Assembly (NCBI GenBank): GCA_938003765.1
Contig: CALKYE010000077.1
Span: 1 to 58,482, forward strand
Length of the DNA stretch: 58,482 nt
Direction: 5' to 3'
DNA from: an uncultured Planctomycetia bacterium
GTDB taxonomy: Bacteria > Planctomycetota > UBA1135 > GCA-002686595
Shown here: piece after piece, positions 8,406 to 17,962 of the stretch
How positions within the stretch are numbered: the stretch's first letter is position 1
How the letters are laid out: every line of letters begins with the position of its first letter
The notes under the pieces: generated by a model
Told to the model about the DNA's origin: nothing
The model's input: only the letters and a program-made list of their open reading frames with translations
The model's database searches: none
Position numbers and translations under genes: made by a program

Positions 8406-9170
8406 TCAGTACAGCCACAGCGAAGCAGCGCCGCTGAAACGCGCGCAGGGCTGCGGAACTCCGCATTCACGGCCGAACAATCGCACGCGCTCGTACCAGG
8501 CGCGCCCCCGCCATTCGAGCTCCGCCGCGGGCCTCGCGCGCAGCCCCCACGGCGCCAGGTAGTGCTCCCAGGCCGTCGCGCGCGCTCCGCGGCGCACGTG
8601 GATCGGATCGTGGCCGTACCACTCGAGCTGCGGATCGACCTTGTGGAGGCCGCGCGCGCGAGACAACTGCTCCAGACGCGCTTCGAGCTCGCGCGCTTGC
8701 GCCAGCAGTCGCGAGCGCTCGATCGCGTGCCACGGGAACAGGATCTTCGACCACAGTCGAAACTCCCAGGGTGGCATGCGTTCGACGCTCGCCAGCGGAA
8801 GACCGGTGACGACCGTGAGCGCGTCGTGGCGCGCGAGTCGATCGAGCGCGAGCTCGAGCCAGCCCTGCACCTGCGCCGCGCTCGCGCCGAACGCGAGGTC
8901 GTTGCCGACGTCGGTCAAGAGCGCGAGCGTGCGCGCGGAACGCGTCGAGTCGAGCGCGCTCCACAGTCCGCAGGCGTCGATCCCGGGCAGCACGCGTCCG
9001 AGGAAGCGGCTGAGTTGACCGTAGGAGCGGCCGTTGCCCGCGGCGGCGTAGAGCTCGAGCGGTCCGTCGATTCCAGCGCGCGCGAGTGCTGCGACGTCGC
9101 GCAGACCTGCGCTGAGGTTGGAGGCGCCGAGCACGACGACGCGCGTTCCGGCGCTTTGAGGCTCACTCAC
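8406..9170 (-). CDS. SGNH/GDSL-like hydrolase
   Basis: This 254-residue protein has the blocks of an SGNH esterase: Gly-Ala-Ser-Asn-Leu near residue 15, Gly-Asn-Gly-Arg-Ser-Tyr-Gly, the Gly-Asn-Asp of Asp-Val-Gly-Asn-Asp, and Asp-Pro-Ile-His as the Asp-x-x-His dyad. No signal peptide is evident, so it looks cytoplasmic. It starts with GTG at 9170 and is first in a minus-strand run with the DprE2-like and DprE1-like genes. A role in deacylating an envelope precursor is possible but inferred only from position. The divergent lipoprotein gene begins 59 nt away. Confidence 0.7.
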   Translation of the reverse strand: MSEPQSAGTRVVVLGASNLSAGLRDVAALARAGIDGPLELYAAAGNGRSYGQLSRFLGRVLPGIDACGLWSALDSTRSARTLALLTDVGNDLAFGASAAQVQGWLELALDRLARHDALTVVTGLPLASVERMPPWEFRLWSKILFPWHAIERSRLLAQARELEARLEQLSRARGLHKVDPQLEWYGHDPIHVRRGARATAWEHYLAPWGLRARPAAELEWRGRAWYERVRLFGRECGVPQPCARFSGAASLWLY

Positions 9171-9229
9171 GCGCCTGTTCTAATCCGCCGCGGCTGGCCC
9201 TGCACGCGCGCGGCTCGCCCACCACGAAC

Positions 9230-12200
9230 ATGACTCGAGCCACCGACCGCGCCTTTCGCTCCTCGCTCGCCCTGACTTTGTCGCTCGCTGTGTGCGCCTG
9301 CGGAGGCGACACGGCGCCGGAGCCGCCGACGCAGGCCGAGCAGCTCGCGCGCGAACTCGCCGCAGCGCAGTTCAACAAGGCCAACCGCAGTCTGGTCGAG
9401 GCGCGCAAGGCGCTCGAGCCGCTGGTCACGCGCAAGGACGCCGCGCTGCGCGACCTGGTGCACGCCGCCGTCGTGGAGCTCGAGGCCACCGACCTTCCGC
9501 GGGCCAAAGCCCTGCTCGAGCGCGCCGCGAAGCTCGACGCGCGCGATGCGGCGCTGAACTACAACTTCGGTCGGCTGGCGGAGCTGGAGGCCGACTTTCC
9601 CGCGGCCGCGGCGGCGTTTCGCAAGGCCCTGGCCGCGGCGCCGAACGACACGCCGACCAAGGTGCACCTCGCCAGCGTGCTCGACGAGAGCGAGCCGCGC
9701 GAAGCCGAGCGGCTCCTGCGCGAGGTGGTCTCCAGCGGACTGGAGAACGAGGGCGCGTGGTACGTCTCGGCGATCTACAAGCTCGGCCGGCTGATGAGTG
9801 GCGACGACGCCCGCCGCGATGAAGCCGAAGCGCTGCGCGCCGAGTGGACCGAGCTCGGCAAGCGCGGGTTGAAGGCGCCCAACGACGGAGAGTTCGCGAT
9901 GGGCAACCTGGGCCGCGTGACCTGGCCCGGACCCAACGGCTCGGCGCCGGCGGCGCCGGGCCGGGCGCTGAGCCTCGCGGCGCCGACCACGATCGCTCCG
10001 GCGCTGAGCGGAGCGGCGTCGCTGCTCGCGCGCGACCTCGACAACGACGGAACGCTCGACCTCGTCGGGTTCGGACCGCGCGGAGTGGCGCTCTCGCTGC
10101 AGCGGAGCGGCGGATGGCAGGACACGACTGTGTCCGGCGATCCCGCACAGCTCGTGCTCGCGCACGACTTCGCCAACGACGACAGCGTGGACTTGATCGT
10201 CGCGAGCGGAGCGAACTTGAGCTACTGGCGCGCGCAACGCGCTGCGGACAAGTCGGTCTCGTGGCGAGCGCTCACCGCCGAGCAACTCGCGCTCGCGGCG
10301 TTGCCCTCGCCTCCACGCGCGGCTCTGGCGCTCGACTTCGATCACGAGGGCGATCTCGACCTCTTGTTCGTCGGCGACTTCGGCGCGCGCCTGTACCGCA
10401 ACGACGGCGCACCGGGAGCGGGCGGCGCGTTCACCGACGTCACCGAACAGGCGGGACTGCCGCGGCAGGGCTCGTTCGCGTGGTGCGCGATCGAGGACTT
10501 CGACACCGACCAGGACGTCGATCTCCTGCTGGGCGGAGAGCAGTCGTTGGCGGCCTTCAGCAACCTGCGCGGCGGCAAGTTCGAGCCGGTCCCGCAGTGG
10601 TTCGCCGGCGCGCCCGCGAGCTCGAGCGCGCACGTGCTCGCAGACTTCGACGGCGACGCGCGGCCCGACGTGTGGAGCGCGCGCGACGGAGCGGTGCTGG
10701 TGCGCCGCTTCGACCGCTCGCTGAAGCCCGGGACGGCGCCGCAGGGCGTGAATGGACTCGCGAGCGCGCGCGAGCTGTTCGCCGTCGACCTCGACCTCAA
10801 CGGCGCGCTCGACGTGGCCTGGACGAACGGCGCGCGGCTGGAGGTGCGCTACGACGCGGGCCTGCCGAGCGAACGCGCGGGAACCGTGGAGCTCTCGTCC
10901 GCTGCGAGCGGAGCGCTGGTCGAGGACCTCGACGGCGACCTCGCGTGGGACGTGTGCTGGCCGACCGACAACGGCGTCGCATGGCAACGCGGCTCGCTCG
11001 CAGGTGCGCGCGCGCTGCGGCTCGCGTTCCGTGGCAAGAAGGACAATCGGCGCGGTATCGGGGCGGTCGTCGAGCTGCGCGCGGGTCCGATCTACCGCCG
11101 CACGTTCTGGCGCGGCGAGGCGACCTTGCTCGGCGTGGGCGAGCAGGATGGAACCGACATCGTGCGCGTGCTCTGGCCCAACGGCGTGTTCCAGTACGAG
11201 CTGCGGCGCGACCTGGGCAACCGCGCGGCGACCGGCGGCGGAGCGCTCGGCGCGCTGGAGCAACCCGAGGGGCTGATCGGCTCGTGCCCGTTCCTGTACA
11301 CCTGGAACGGCCGCGAGTACGAGTTCATCTCCGACGTCCTCGGCATCACGCCGCTGGGTCTGCCGATGGCGCCCGGCATGCTCGTGCCGCCCGACCACGA
11401 CGAGTTCGTGCTCGTGAAGGGCGAGCAACTCGTCGCCAAGGACGGCGTGTTCGAGCTGCAGTTCACCGAGGAACTGCGCGAGGTGACCTACCTCGACCGC
11501 GTGCGGCTCGACGTGGTCGACTCCCCCGCCGAGGTCGAGATCTTCCCCAACGAACTGTTCTCGTTCCCGCCCTTCCCTGTGGCGCACACGCACACCGTGC
11601 GCGACCCGCTGCGGCCGCGCAAAGCGCTGGGCAGCGACGGCGTCGACTGGTCCGACGAGCTCTCGGCGATCGACGAGCGGTATGCACAGCCCTTCGAACA
11701 CGCGCCCGCGCAGTTCCTCGGGCTGGCCACGCCGCACTGGATCGAGTTCGAGTTCGACCCCGAGCGCGTGCGCGCCGCGAACAAGCTGCGCCTGATCGCG
11801 ACGGGCTGGTTCTACTGGACCGACGCGAGCGTCAACATGGCGAGCGCGTACGACCCGACGCACGAGTTCGTGCCGCCGCTGCTGCAGGTGCTCGGAGAGG
11901 ACGGTCAGTGGCGCGCCGCCGGCCCGCCGCTCGGTTTCCCCGCGGGCAAGACCAAGACCATGGTGGTCGACGTCACGGCTCTCGTGCCGCGCGACACCGC
12001 GCGCTTCCGGCTGTTCAGCACGCTGCGCCTGTACTGGGACAGCGTGCGTCTCGCGGTCGACGACGACGACGCGCCGACGCGCACCACCTCGCTCGAGCCG
12101 CGCTCGGCCAAGCTGTGGGCGCGCGGCTTCAGTCAGCCGCTCGAGCCGCGATCGCCGCGCGAACCGGAGCGCTTCGACTGGAACGTGCTCTCGGAGCGGC

Positions 12201-12580
12201 CGCGCTGGAACCAGCACCCCGGGCTCTACACGCGGCTGGGCGAGTGCCTCGAGCTCGTCACGGCGATCGACGATCGCTTCGTGATCATGGGCTCCGGCGA
12301 TGCGCTCACGATCGCGTTCGACGCCAGCTCACTGCCGCCGCTGGAGAACGGCTGGCGGCGCGATTACCTCGTGTTCCTCGACGGTTGGGCGAAGGACCGC
12401 GATCCCAACACGCTCGAGGCCTTGCACGTCGAGCCGCTGCCGTTCCACGGCATGAGCGGCTATCCGTACCGCAGCGACGAGCGCTTCCCCGACTCGCCGG
12501 CGCACCGCGAGTGGCGGCGCGAGTGGAACACGCGCCCCGGCGTCGACTGGATCGAGCCGCTGGCGACCTCGCCGCAGTAG
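9230..12580 (+). CDS. Large TPR / FG-GAP / ASPIC-UnbV lipoprotein
   Basis: This 1116-residue protein has an N-terminal signal ending at Ala-Val-Cys-Ala-Cys-Gly-Gly, a probable though atypical lipobox. Residues about 40-200 form helical TPR-like repeats. Residues about 250-590 hold VCBS/FG-GAP repeats of the type Asp-Leu-Asp-Asn-Asp-Gly-Thr-Leu-Asp. An ASPIC/UnbV-type segment follows at about 600-660 (Arg-Gly-Ile-Gly-Ala-Val-Val-Glu, then Val-Leu-Trp-Pro-Asn-Gly). The final about 450 residues are an extra domain I do not recognise. FG-GAP repeats usually bind calcium and mediate adhesion or binding. It is monocistronic, facing the thioesterase gene. Confidence 0.82.
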   Translation: MTRATDRAFRSSLALTLSLAVCACGGDTAPEPPTQAEQLARELAAAQFNKANRSLVEARKALEPLVTRKDAALRDLVHAAVVELEATDLPRAKALLERAAKLDARDAALNYNFGRLAELEADFPAAAAAFRKALAAAPNDTPTKVHLASVLDESEPREAERLLREVVSSGLENEGAWYVSAIYKLGRLMSGDDARRDEAEALRAEWTELGKRGLKAPNDGEFAMGNLGRVTWPGPNGSAPAAPGRALSLAAPTTIAPALSGAASLLARDLDNDGTLDLVGFGPRGVALSLQRSGGWQDTTVSGDPAQLVLAHDFANDDSVDLIVASGANLSYWRAQRAADKSVSWRALTAEQLALAALPSPPRAALALDFDHEGDLDLLFVGDFGARLYRNDGAPGAGGAFTDVTEQAGLPRQGSFAWCAIEDFDTDQDVDLLLGGEQSLAAFSNLRGGKFEPVPQWFAGAPASSSAHVLADFDGDARPDVWSARDGAVLVRRFDRSLKPGTAPQGVNGLASARELFAVDLDLNGALDVAWTNGARLEVRYDAGLPSERAGTVELSSAASGALVEDLDGDLAWDVCWPTDNGVAWQRGSLAGARALRLAFRGKKDNRRGIGAVVELRAGPIYRRTFWRGEATLLGVGEQDGTDIVRVLWPNGVFQYELRRDLGNRAATGGGALGALEQPEGLIGSCPFLYTWNGREYEFISDVLGITPLGLPMAPGMLVPPDHDEFVLVKGEQLVAKDGVFELQFTEELREVTYLDRVRLDVVDSPAEVEIFPNELFSFPPFPVAHTHTVRDPLRPRKALGSDGVDWSDELSAIDERYAQPFEHAPAQFLGLATPHWIEFEFDPERVRAANKLRLIATGWFYWTDASVNMASAYDPTHEFVPPLLQVLGEDGQWRAAGPPLGFPAGKTKTMVVDVTALVPRDTARFRLFSTLRLYWDSVRLAVDDDDAPTRTTSLEPRSAKLWARGFSQPLEPRSPREPERFDWNVLSERPRWNQHPGLYTRLGECLELVTAIDDRFVIMGSGDALTIAFDASSLPPLENGWRRDYLVFLDGWAKDRDPNTLEALHVEPLPFHGMSGYPYRSDERFPDSPAHREWRREWNTRPGVDWIEPLATSPQ

Positions 12581-12621
12581 CTCAACGCGCTAGCGCGGCG
12601 CGGTCGCACGACAATCGTCGG

Positions 12622-13056
12622 TCAGGCGAGGCCCTCGAAGGCCTCGATTGCTTGCCGGAAGCTCGGCGCCATGGGAGCGCTGCGCCCGCGCGCGGGGTCG
12701 TAGATCACGAGCACGGCCTGCGCTTCGCACCAGATCGGACCGGTCGCGCTCTCGCGCACGCGGTAGCTCTGCTCGATCGAGCTGGTCCCCAATCGCGTGG
12801 TCACGACTTCGATCTCCACGTCGACCCCGCCCTTGCCCGGCGCGACGAAGCGGATGTTGGTCTGCGCCAGGAGGAACGGGAAGTGGCGTCCGTCCAGCAG
12901 GCCGAGCTTCTGGAAGTACGCGTGGCGCGCTTCCTCGAGCAAGGTCATGTAGACCGCGTTGTTGAGCACGTTCTGGTTGTCCTCGTCGGACCAGCGCGTG
13001 CGCGCCTTGCAGCGGAAACGGATGCGCGACGACTCGGGGACCTGGGGCGCGTGCAT
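12622..13056 (-). CDS. Hot-dog acyl-CoA thioesterase (4HBT/YbgC type)
   Basis: This is a 144-residue single hot-dog domain protein. The family signature Thr-Arg-Trp-Ser-Asp-Glu-Asp-Asn-Gln-Asn-Val-Leu-Asn-Asn is present near residues 20-34, with the catalytic Asp expected within it. It probably hydrolyses acyl-CoA thioesters in the cytoplasm. A -10-like element (TAAGCT or GATAAG, plus-strand 13066-13073) lies 9-11 nt upstream of the ATG and overlaps the stop codon of the EamA gene. The gene therefore appears to have its own promoter rather than being read through. Confidence 0.82.
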   Translation of the reverse strand: MHAPQVPESSRIRFRCKARTRWSDEDNQNVLNNAVYMTLLEEARHAYFQKLGLLDGRHFPFLLAQTNIRFVAPGKGGVDVEIEVVTTRLGTSSIEQSYRVRESATGPIWCEAQAVLVIYDPARGRSAPMAPSFRQAIEAFEGLA

Positions 13057-13071
13057 GGGCGCGGAAGCTTA

Positions 13072-14025
13072 TCAGCGCGGCGCCGCAGGGTCGTGAGCTG
13101 AGGCGACGCGCAGCGGGCGAGCCGCAGGTCGTCGCGCGACGATCCACACGCCGGCGAAGGTCAGCCCTGCGGACAGCGCCATGTTGTGCGGGAGCGGCTC
13201 GCGCAACCAGAGCTGGCTGGCGACGACCGTGATCGCGGGCTGGATGAAGATGAAGCTGGCGGTGGTCGACGCCGACACGCGCGCGAGCGCGAACACGTTG
13301 AGCAGGTACGTGAGGATCGTCGGTCCGATCACGATGTACAGGAGCGACCACCAGCTCTGCGCCGCGGCGTCGGCGGGGAACGGGTCGGCGTCGATCGCGA
13401 GCACGGGCAGCGCCCAAGCCGAGAGAGCGAAGACCCACGCCACCACCACCAGCGGCGGGTAGCGACCGAGCAGCGGCCGCGCGATGACCAGGTAGATCGC
13501 GTAGCAGAGCTCGTTGGCGATCACGAGCAGGTTGCCGGTCAGGTGCGAGGACTCGAAACTCGCTCCGCGCCCGAAGAGCAGCACCGACGCGCCGACGAAG
13601 GCCAGCGCCATGCCCGCCGCGCGCACGCGGTCGAAACGCTCCTCGCGCAGCACGATCGCCACGATCGCCGTGAAGACCGGAATCAGGGGCAGCAGCAGCG
13701 CGGTGTTCACCGCCGTCGAGCGCTGCAGCCCCTCGAGGAACAGCGCCATGTTCAGCGCCACGCCCAGCAGCGAACACAGCGCGAGCCGCGGCAGGTCCTC
13801 ACGTCGGGGCAGCGCCGCGCGGCCGTGCGAGGCGAAGGCCACGACGATGAGAACCACGGCGCCGACGGCGATGCGCCAGGCGGTGACGCCGCGCGGTTCG
13901 AAGTCCGCGAAGGCGTGCTTGCCGAAGACGGGGAACAGTCCGAACAGGAGCTGGACCACCAACAACGCCGCGACTCCCTGGCGGCGCGCGGCGACTTGCG
14001 CCGGCGTGAGCTCCACTCGATCCAT
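13072..14025 (-). CDS. EamA/DMT-family transporter
   Basis: This is a 317-residue membrane protein with about ten hydrophobic segments arranged as two EamA halves. The first half begins near residue 15 and the second after about 150. Members of the drug/metabolite transporter superfamily export amino acids, nucleobases or other small molecules; the substrate cannot be read from sequence. The start is ATG 14025, immediately before the first membrane segment. The longer in-frame extension upstream is the antisense of the Nudix gene. A His/Pro-containing tail follows the last segment. Confidence 0.85.
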   Translation of the reverse strand: MDRVELTPAQVAARRQGVAALLVVQLLFGLFPVFGKHAFADFEPRGVTAWRIAVGAVVLIVVAFASHGRAALPRREDLPRLALCSLLGVALNMALFLEGLQRSTAVNTALLLPLIPVFTAIVAIVLREERFDRVRAAGMALAFVGASVLLFGRGASFESSHLTGNLLVIANELCYAIYLVIARPLLGRYPPLVVVAWVFALSAWALPVLAIDADPFPADAAAQSWWSLLYIVIGPTILTYLLNVFALARVSASTTASFIFIQPAITVVASQLWLREPLPHNMALSAGLTFAGVWIVARRPAARPLRVASAHDPAAPR

Positions 14026-14107
14026 GCGGCCGGACGCTAGCGAATAGCGGCGCGCGCAGCACCAAGCGCGTTGCGAACCGCACAGTCCCCGAGGCGCCGC
14101 ACGGCCG

Positions 14108-14113
14108 TACACT
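14108..14113 (+). promoter_or_regulatory. -10 hexamer TACACT of the Nudix gene
   Basis: TACACT lies 8 nt upstream of ATG 14122, again predicting a leaderless or nearly leaderless transcript. No convincing -35 is seen at 16-18 bp. Confidence 0.4.
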
Positions 14114-14121
14114 CCGCCGTC

Positions 14122-14703
14122 ATGGACGACTCCCGAACGGTGCGCCCGTGGCCGCTCATCGCGAGCGAGGCCGGCGCCGACCTCATGATCTGCAGCGTGC
14201 GCTACGACACGCTCACCAACCCGCGCACTGGCGCGGCGCTGCGGCGCACCGTGCTCCACACGCCGCAGTGGTGCAACGTGGTCGCGTTCACACCCGAGCG
14301 CCGACTGGTGGTCGTGCGGCAGTTCCGGTTCGGGTCGTCGTCGATCACGACCGAGATCCCCGGCGGCGTGGTCGACGCGGGTGAGGAACACGGCGCCGCC
14401 GCGCGCCGCGAGCTGCGCGAAGAAGCCGGCTACACGAGCTCGGACTGGCGCTATCTGGGTTGCGTGGAGCCCAATCCGGCCTTCCACGACAACTTGTGCC
14501 ACCACTGGCTGGCGCTCGACGCGCAGCCCACTCACGCGCAGGAACTCGACCCCGGCGAGGACATCGCCATCGCGACTCTGTCGCTGGATGAACTGCGCGC
14601 GGCGATTTGGAGCGGCGAGATCCGCCACGCGCTGGTGCTGACCGCGCTTGCGCGCGTGATGGATCTACGGCCGCCCGCGGGTCCGAACATCGAGTCGAGC
14701 TGA
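14122..14703 (+). CDS. Nudix hydrolase (ADP-ribose pyrophosphatase-like)
   Basis: This 193-residue protein hydrolyses a nucleoside diphosphate linked to another moiety. A complete Nudix box is present at about residues 77-99. It starts Gly-Gly-Val-Val-Asp-Ala-Gly-Glu-Glu and ends Arg-Glu-Leu-Arg-Glu-Glu-Ala-Gly, so all metal-binding glutamates are intact. The preceding beta-strand Val-Val-Val-Arg-Gln-Phe-Arg-Phe-Gly resembles ADP-ribose pyrophosphatases that act on sugar nucleotides. The ATG at 14122 is preferred to upstream alternatives because of the -10 element directly in front of it. Confidence 0.85.
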   Translation: MDDSRTVRPWPLIASEAGADLMICSVRYDTLTNPRTGAALRRTVLHTPQWCNVVAFTPERRLVVVRQFRFGSSSITTEIPGGVVDAGEEHGAAARRELREEAGYTSSDWRYLGCVEPNPAFHDNLCHHWLALDAQPTHAQELDPGEDIAIATLSLDELRAAIWSGEIRHALVLTALARVMDLRPPAGPNIESS

Positions 14704-14824
14704 CCGAGAGAAAAGTCGCTCGACTCGCGCCTCCCCACCGGCGAGGTTCGCAGCGCACTGTTACCATCAGCGCGGTTGACGAGAGCCACTCGCGGGCGGC
14801 GAGTAGCGATCGGAACTCCACGCA

Positions 14825-15415
14825 ATGGTTGCGGAACAAGAAGATCGCGATGTCCGAGAGTGGGTGCGCCTGGCGAGCCAGGGCGACCACCAGGCCAGTC
14901 GCTGGCTTTATCAGCGCTATCGGCCGCTACTCGCCGTCATGACGAGCGCGCGTATCCCGGCGCAGATGCGCCAGCGCTTCGATACAGAAGACGTGTTGCA
15001 GTCGAGCTTCTCGAACGCCTTTCACGCACTGAAGGACTACGAGTTCACGACCGAGGAAGCGTTCCGTTCGTGGCTGCTGTCCGTCGCGCTGAACAAGCTG
15101 CACGATCGCGTGCGCGCCAATCGAGCCGGCATCCGCTCGGCGTACAAGGAGATCTCTGGCGTCGATTTCGATGCTCGCCAGGACGACCACTCGCAGTCCG
15201 AGACTCCCAGCGTGATCGTCTCGCAGGCCGAGCGACGCGCGCGCCTGTTGAGCGCGATTCAGTCGCTGCCGCAACCCCAGCGCGACATCGTCACGATGCG
15301 CTGCCTGGAGTCGAGAGGCTGGAGTCAGATCGCGGCGCACACGGCGCTGAGCGAGGATCAAGTCCGCCGTCGCTACAGCGACGCGCTGCAAACCATGCAG
15401 CGAATCGTCGGCTGA
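14825..15415 (+). CDS. ECF-type RNA polymerase sigma factor (kinase-linked)
   Basis: This 196-residue sigma-70 family regulator has region 2 with Phe-Asp-Thr-Glu-Asp-Val-Leu-Gln-Ser-Ser-Phe near residues 55-66. Region 4 holds Leu-Pro-Gln-Pro-Gln-Arg-Asp-Ile-Val, then a helix-turn-helix with Ser-Gln-Ile-Ala and Gln-Val-Arg-Arg-Arg. It directs RNA polymerase to a dedicated promoter set. There is no adjacent anti-sigma gene; instead a Ser/Thr kinase starts 78 nt downstream in the same direction. ECF/kinase linkage is known in Planctomycetota. Control by phosphorylation is therefore plausible but inferred. Confidence 0.88.
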   Translation: MVAEQEDRDVREWVRLASQGDHQASRWLYQRYRPLLAVMTSARIPAQMRQRFDTEDVLQSSFSNAFHALKDYEFTTEEAFRSWLLSVALNKLHDRVRANRAGIRSAYKEISGVDFDARQDDHSQSETPSVIVSQAERRARLLSAIQSLPQPQRDIVTMRCLESRGWSQIAAHTALSEDQVRRRYSDALQTMQRIVG

Positions 15416-15493
15416 GCCCCGCCAGTTCGAGGCAGCGCAACTCCTGCGCGCAAGTCGCCCGCCCCAACCCACCGCGAGCCCCCGATTCCGGAC

Positions 15494-17797
15494 ATGGTTG
15501 AGCCTGCGAGTTCAGACCAAGAGCGTCGCGCCGATCGCGCCGGGACCGAGTTGCATCGTGCGCTGATGGCGCAGGAGGACGGTCTCCAGCCAGGCGCTGT
15601 CGAGCCCAAGCCCGTCGACGGCCCGCTGGCCCTCGCTCAAGAACTGCACGCCCTGGGCGAGTTGCTGACCGAGCCCGAAGGGGCGTCGACGCCGGAGCGC
15701 TGGGGACGCTTCCAGATCCTGCGACCCCTGGGCCGCGGAGGGCTGTCCGAGGTGTACCTCGCGCAGGACGAGAAGCTCGGCCGTCGAGTGGCCGTCAAGC
15801 GCCTGCGTCCGCACGCGGCGCTCGACGATCGCACGCGCAGTTGGCTGATGCGCGAGGGGCAGTCGCTGGCGCGCATCCAGCACCCGGGCGTGGTCGGAGT
15901 GCTGGACCTCGACACTTCGGAGGACGCGCCGGTTCTGGTGATGGAGTACGTCGAGGGCGCGACGCTCTCCGCCGTGCTCGCCCACGTGGCGGGTTCACCC
16001 AGCGAAGACCCGCACGTGCGCGCCGCGGCCATCGTGCTCGATCCGATCGCGGCGCGCGTCGATCTGGCGCGCAAGATCGCTGCAGCGCTCGCCCACTGCC
16101 ACGCCGAGGGCGTGCTCCACCGCGACATCAAGCCCTCGAACGTGGTCGTCGACCTCGAGTTCCAGCCGCGCCTGATCGACTTCGGCCTCGCGCACCTCGA
16201 CGGAGCGTCGGACGTGGTCGCGCAGGCCCACCTGACCGAGCAACTGGTCGGCACTCCGGCCTACTTCGCGCCCGAGCAGATCGACGCCACGCGGATCGGA
16301 GTCGACCCGCGCTCGGATCAGTTCGCATTCGGCGCGTTGCTGTACGAGCTCTTGAGCGGCGTGCAGCCGTTCGCGCGCGCGTCGCGCCAGGCGACGATGC
16401 AAGCGGTCCTGAACGCCGAGTTCGCTCCGCTGCGCCGCGCCGCGCCGCACGTCGCGCCGGAACTCGAGTGGATCGTCCAGCGCTGCCTGGAGCGCAACGC
16501 TCGCGAGCGCTACGCCGACATGGCTGCGGTCGCGAGCGATCTCCACGCGTTCCTGCACTACCGCGCGGTCTCGGCGGCGCCGCCTTCGCTCGTGAAGCAA
16601 GTGACGCGCTACGTGCGTCGCAACGCCGCGAAGGTCGCGGCGGCGGGCGGCGCCATCGCGCTCGCAGCACTCACCACGGGCGCCAAGTACGCCCACGAGG
16701 TCAACGCCACGCAGCGCGCACGAGCTCAGACGCTGGCCGAACTGCGCGGCTCGCTGCGCGAGTTCTCCCAGCCGGATGACTTCCAGACTGCTCTGTACCG
16801 CGTCGCCGACGTGGCGAGCGAGGTGCAGTCGGAGGTCGGAACGTTGCGCGCCGTGCTGGCGGGGTCGGTCAACGACGAGCTGGGACAGACGGCGAACGAA
16901 CTCGCGGACGCGCTGCTGGCGCGCGTCGCACTCGAACGCGACGAGGGTCGAATCGGCCTGCGCGACTTCCAGCTCTCGCGCTGGCGCGGCGCCCTCTCCG
17001 CTCTCGCCCGCGTCCGCCCCGACGACGAGCGTGTGCGCGCGGAGATCGCGCGCGAACGCGTGTGGGGACCCAACGATGAAGCGTTGGAGCAGCGCCTGGA
17101 GCGTTGGGCGCCCGGCGGCGGCGGCCAGTCGCCGCGACTGGTCCCGGCGCAGTGGATCAGCGACCCGGGCCTGGGGCGCTACCGCTGGAGCGTGTTCGAT
17201 CGCGCGACTGGCGCGCTGGTCGCCGAGCGCGAGTTCACGCTGCACAACGACTGCGAGCCGGTTCAGCTCCGCGTCGAGCCGCCGGTCGAGTTCGAGTGGG
17301 ACGGCGCGCTCGTCGAGGTCCGCTCGAATGATCAACAGGCGCCGGCGGGCGCCTCGCGCGTCCGCATCGCGTCGGAGCTGGTCACCTGGGCGGACTTCGA
17401 GCGCGTGCTCCCGCAGGTCTCACCGTCGAATCACCCCGACAACCACTGGAGGCTGTGTCGCGACGCGCGCGCCAACCTCGGCGCTGAAGCGGCGGCGCCG
17501 CAAGCCGCGGCAGTGGTCTCTTATCCCGACGCTGAGCTCTTCGCCGCGCGAATCGGCGCGCGCCTGCCGACCTCGAACGAGGTGACGGCCGCCATCGAGC
17601 AGGGCGTCGTGGCCGCGCCCGCGTCGCCGATCGAGTACGAGTGGCTGTGCCAACCGGGTTGGATGGCGAGCAACGCCGCGGTTCACAAGTACCGCGAACC
17701 TCGGACTCGACGCTCGGAGTTCATGAACGCGCGCGAGTTCCAGGGAAGCACGTCGAGCGGCTGCATCTGCTTTCGAGTGGCGCGCAGCGAACGCTGA
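15494..17797 (+). CDS. Ser/Thr protein kinase with degenerate formylglycine-enzyme-like C-terminal domain
   Basis: This is a 767-residue Hanks-type kinase. The catalytic domain (about 70-340) has the glycine loop Gly-Arg-Gly-Gly-Leu-Ser-Glu-Val, the Lys of Val-Ala-Val-Lys-Arg, His-Arg-Asp-Ile-Lys-Pro-Ser-Asn and Asp-Phe-Gly-Leu-Ala, so it should be active. A hydrophobic segment at about 385-402 suggests membrane anchoring. After a helical stretch, the last about 140 residues carry a weak SUMF1/FGE-sulfatase-like domain. That domain has Ser-Tyr-Pro-Asp-Ala, Arg-Leu-Pro-Thr-Ser-Asn-Glu-Val and a final Gly-Cys-Ile-Cys-Phe-Arg-Val-Ala. It probably serves as an extracytoplasmic sensor. The gene follows the ECF sigma gene, likely as an operon, and is the candidate regulator of that sigma. 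Confidence 0.86.
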   Translation: MVEPASSDQERRADRAGTELHRALMAQEDGLQPGAVEPKPVDGPLALAQELHALGELLTEPEGASTPERWGRFQILRPLGRGGLSEVYLAQDEKLGRRVAVKRLRPHAALDDRTRSWLMREGQSLARIQHPGVVGVLDLDTSEDAPVLVMEYVEGATLSAVLAHVAGSPSEDPHVRAAAIVLDPIAARVDLARKIAAALAHCHAEGVLHRDIKPSNVVVDLEFQPRLIDFGLAHLDGASDVVAQAHLTEQLVGTPAYFAPEQIDATRIGVDPRSDQFAFGALLYELLSGVQPFARASRQATMQAVLNAEFAPLRRAAPHVAPELEWIVQRCLERNARERYADMAAVASDLHAFLHYRAVSAAPPSLVKQVTRYVRRNAAKVAAAGGAIALAALTTGAKYAHEVNATQRARAQTLAELRGSLREFSQPDDFQTALYRVADVASEVQSEVGTLRAVLAGSVNDELGQTANELADALLARVALERDEGRIGLRDFQLSRWRGALSALARVRPDDERVRAEIARERVWGPNDEALEQRLERWAPGGGGQSPRLVPAQWISDPGLGRYRWSVFDRATGALVAEREFTLHNDCEPVQLRVEPPVEFEWDGALVEVRSNDQQAPAGASRVRIASELVTWADFERVLPQVSPSNHPDNHWRLCRDARANLGAEAAAPQAAAVVSYPDAELFAARIGARLPTSNEVTAAIEQGVVAAPASPIEYEWLCQPGWMASNAAVHKYREPRTRRSEFMNAREFQGSTSSGCICFRVARSER

Positions 17798-17962
17798 CGC
17801 GCGCGCTGCGCCATTCCACCGACGCTCGCATTGCGATTCGCTTCCCGAGACGGCGCCCCTTCAGTGGCCCGTCCGTGCGGGCGTCGACGCGCCGACGGAT
17901 CTGGAGCCGGCCGTGGAGAGCTCGTCGCCAGCGCAACAGCGTCGAACTGGTTCGACCGACTC

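Noticed and set aside
9167..12217. A 1016-residue minus-strand open frame
   Set aside because: It is the shadow of the large TPR/FG-GAP lipoprotein, which has a signal peptide, repeats and sensible codon use; the antisense product is Arg/Glu/Ala repeats without domains.
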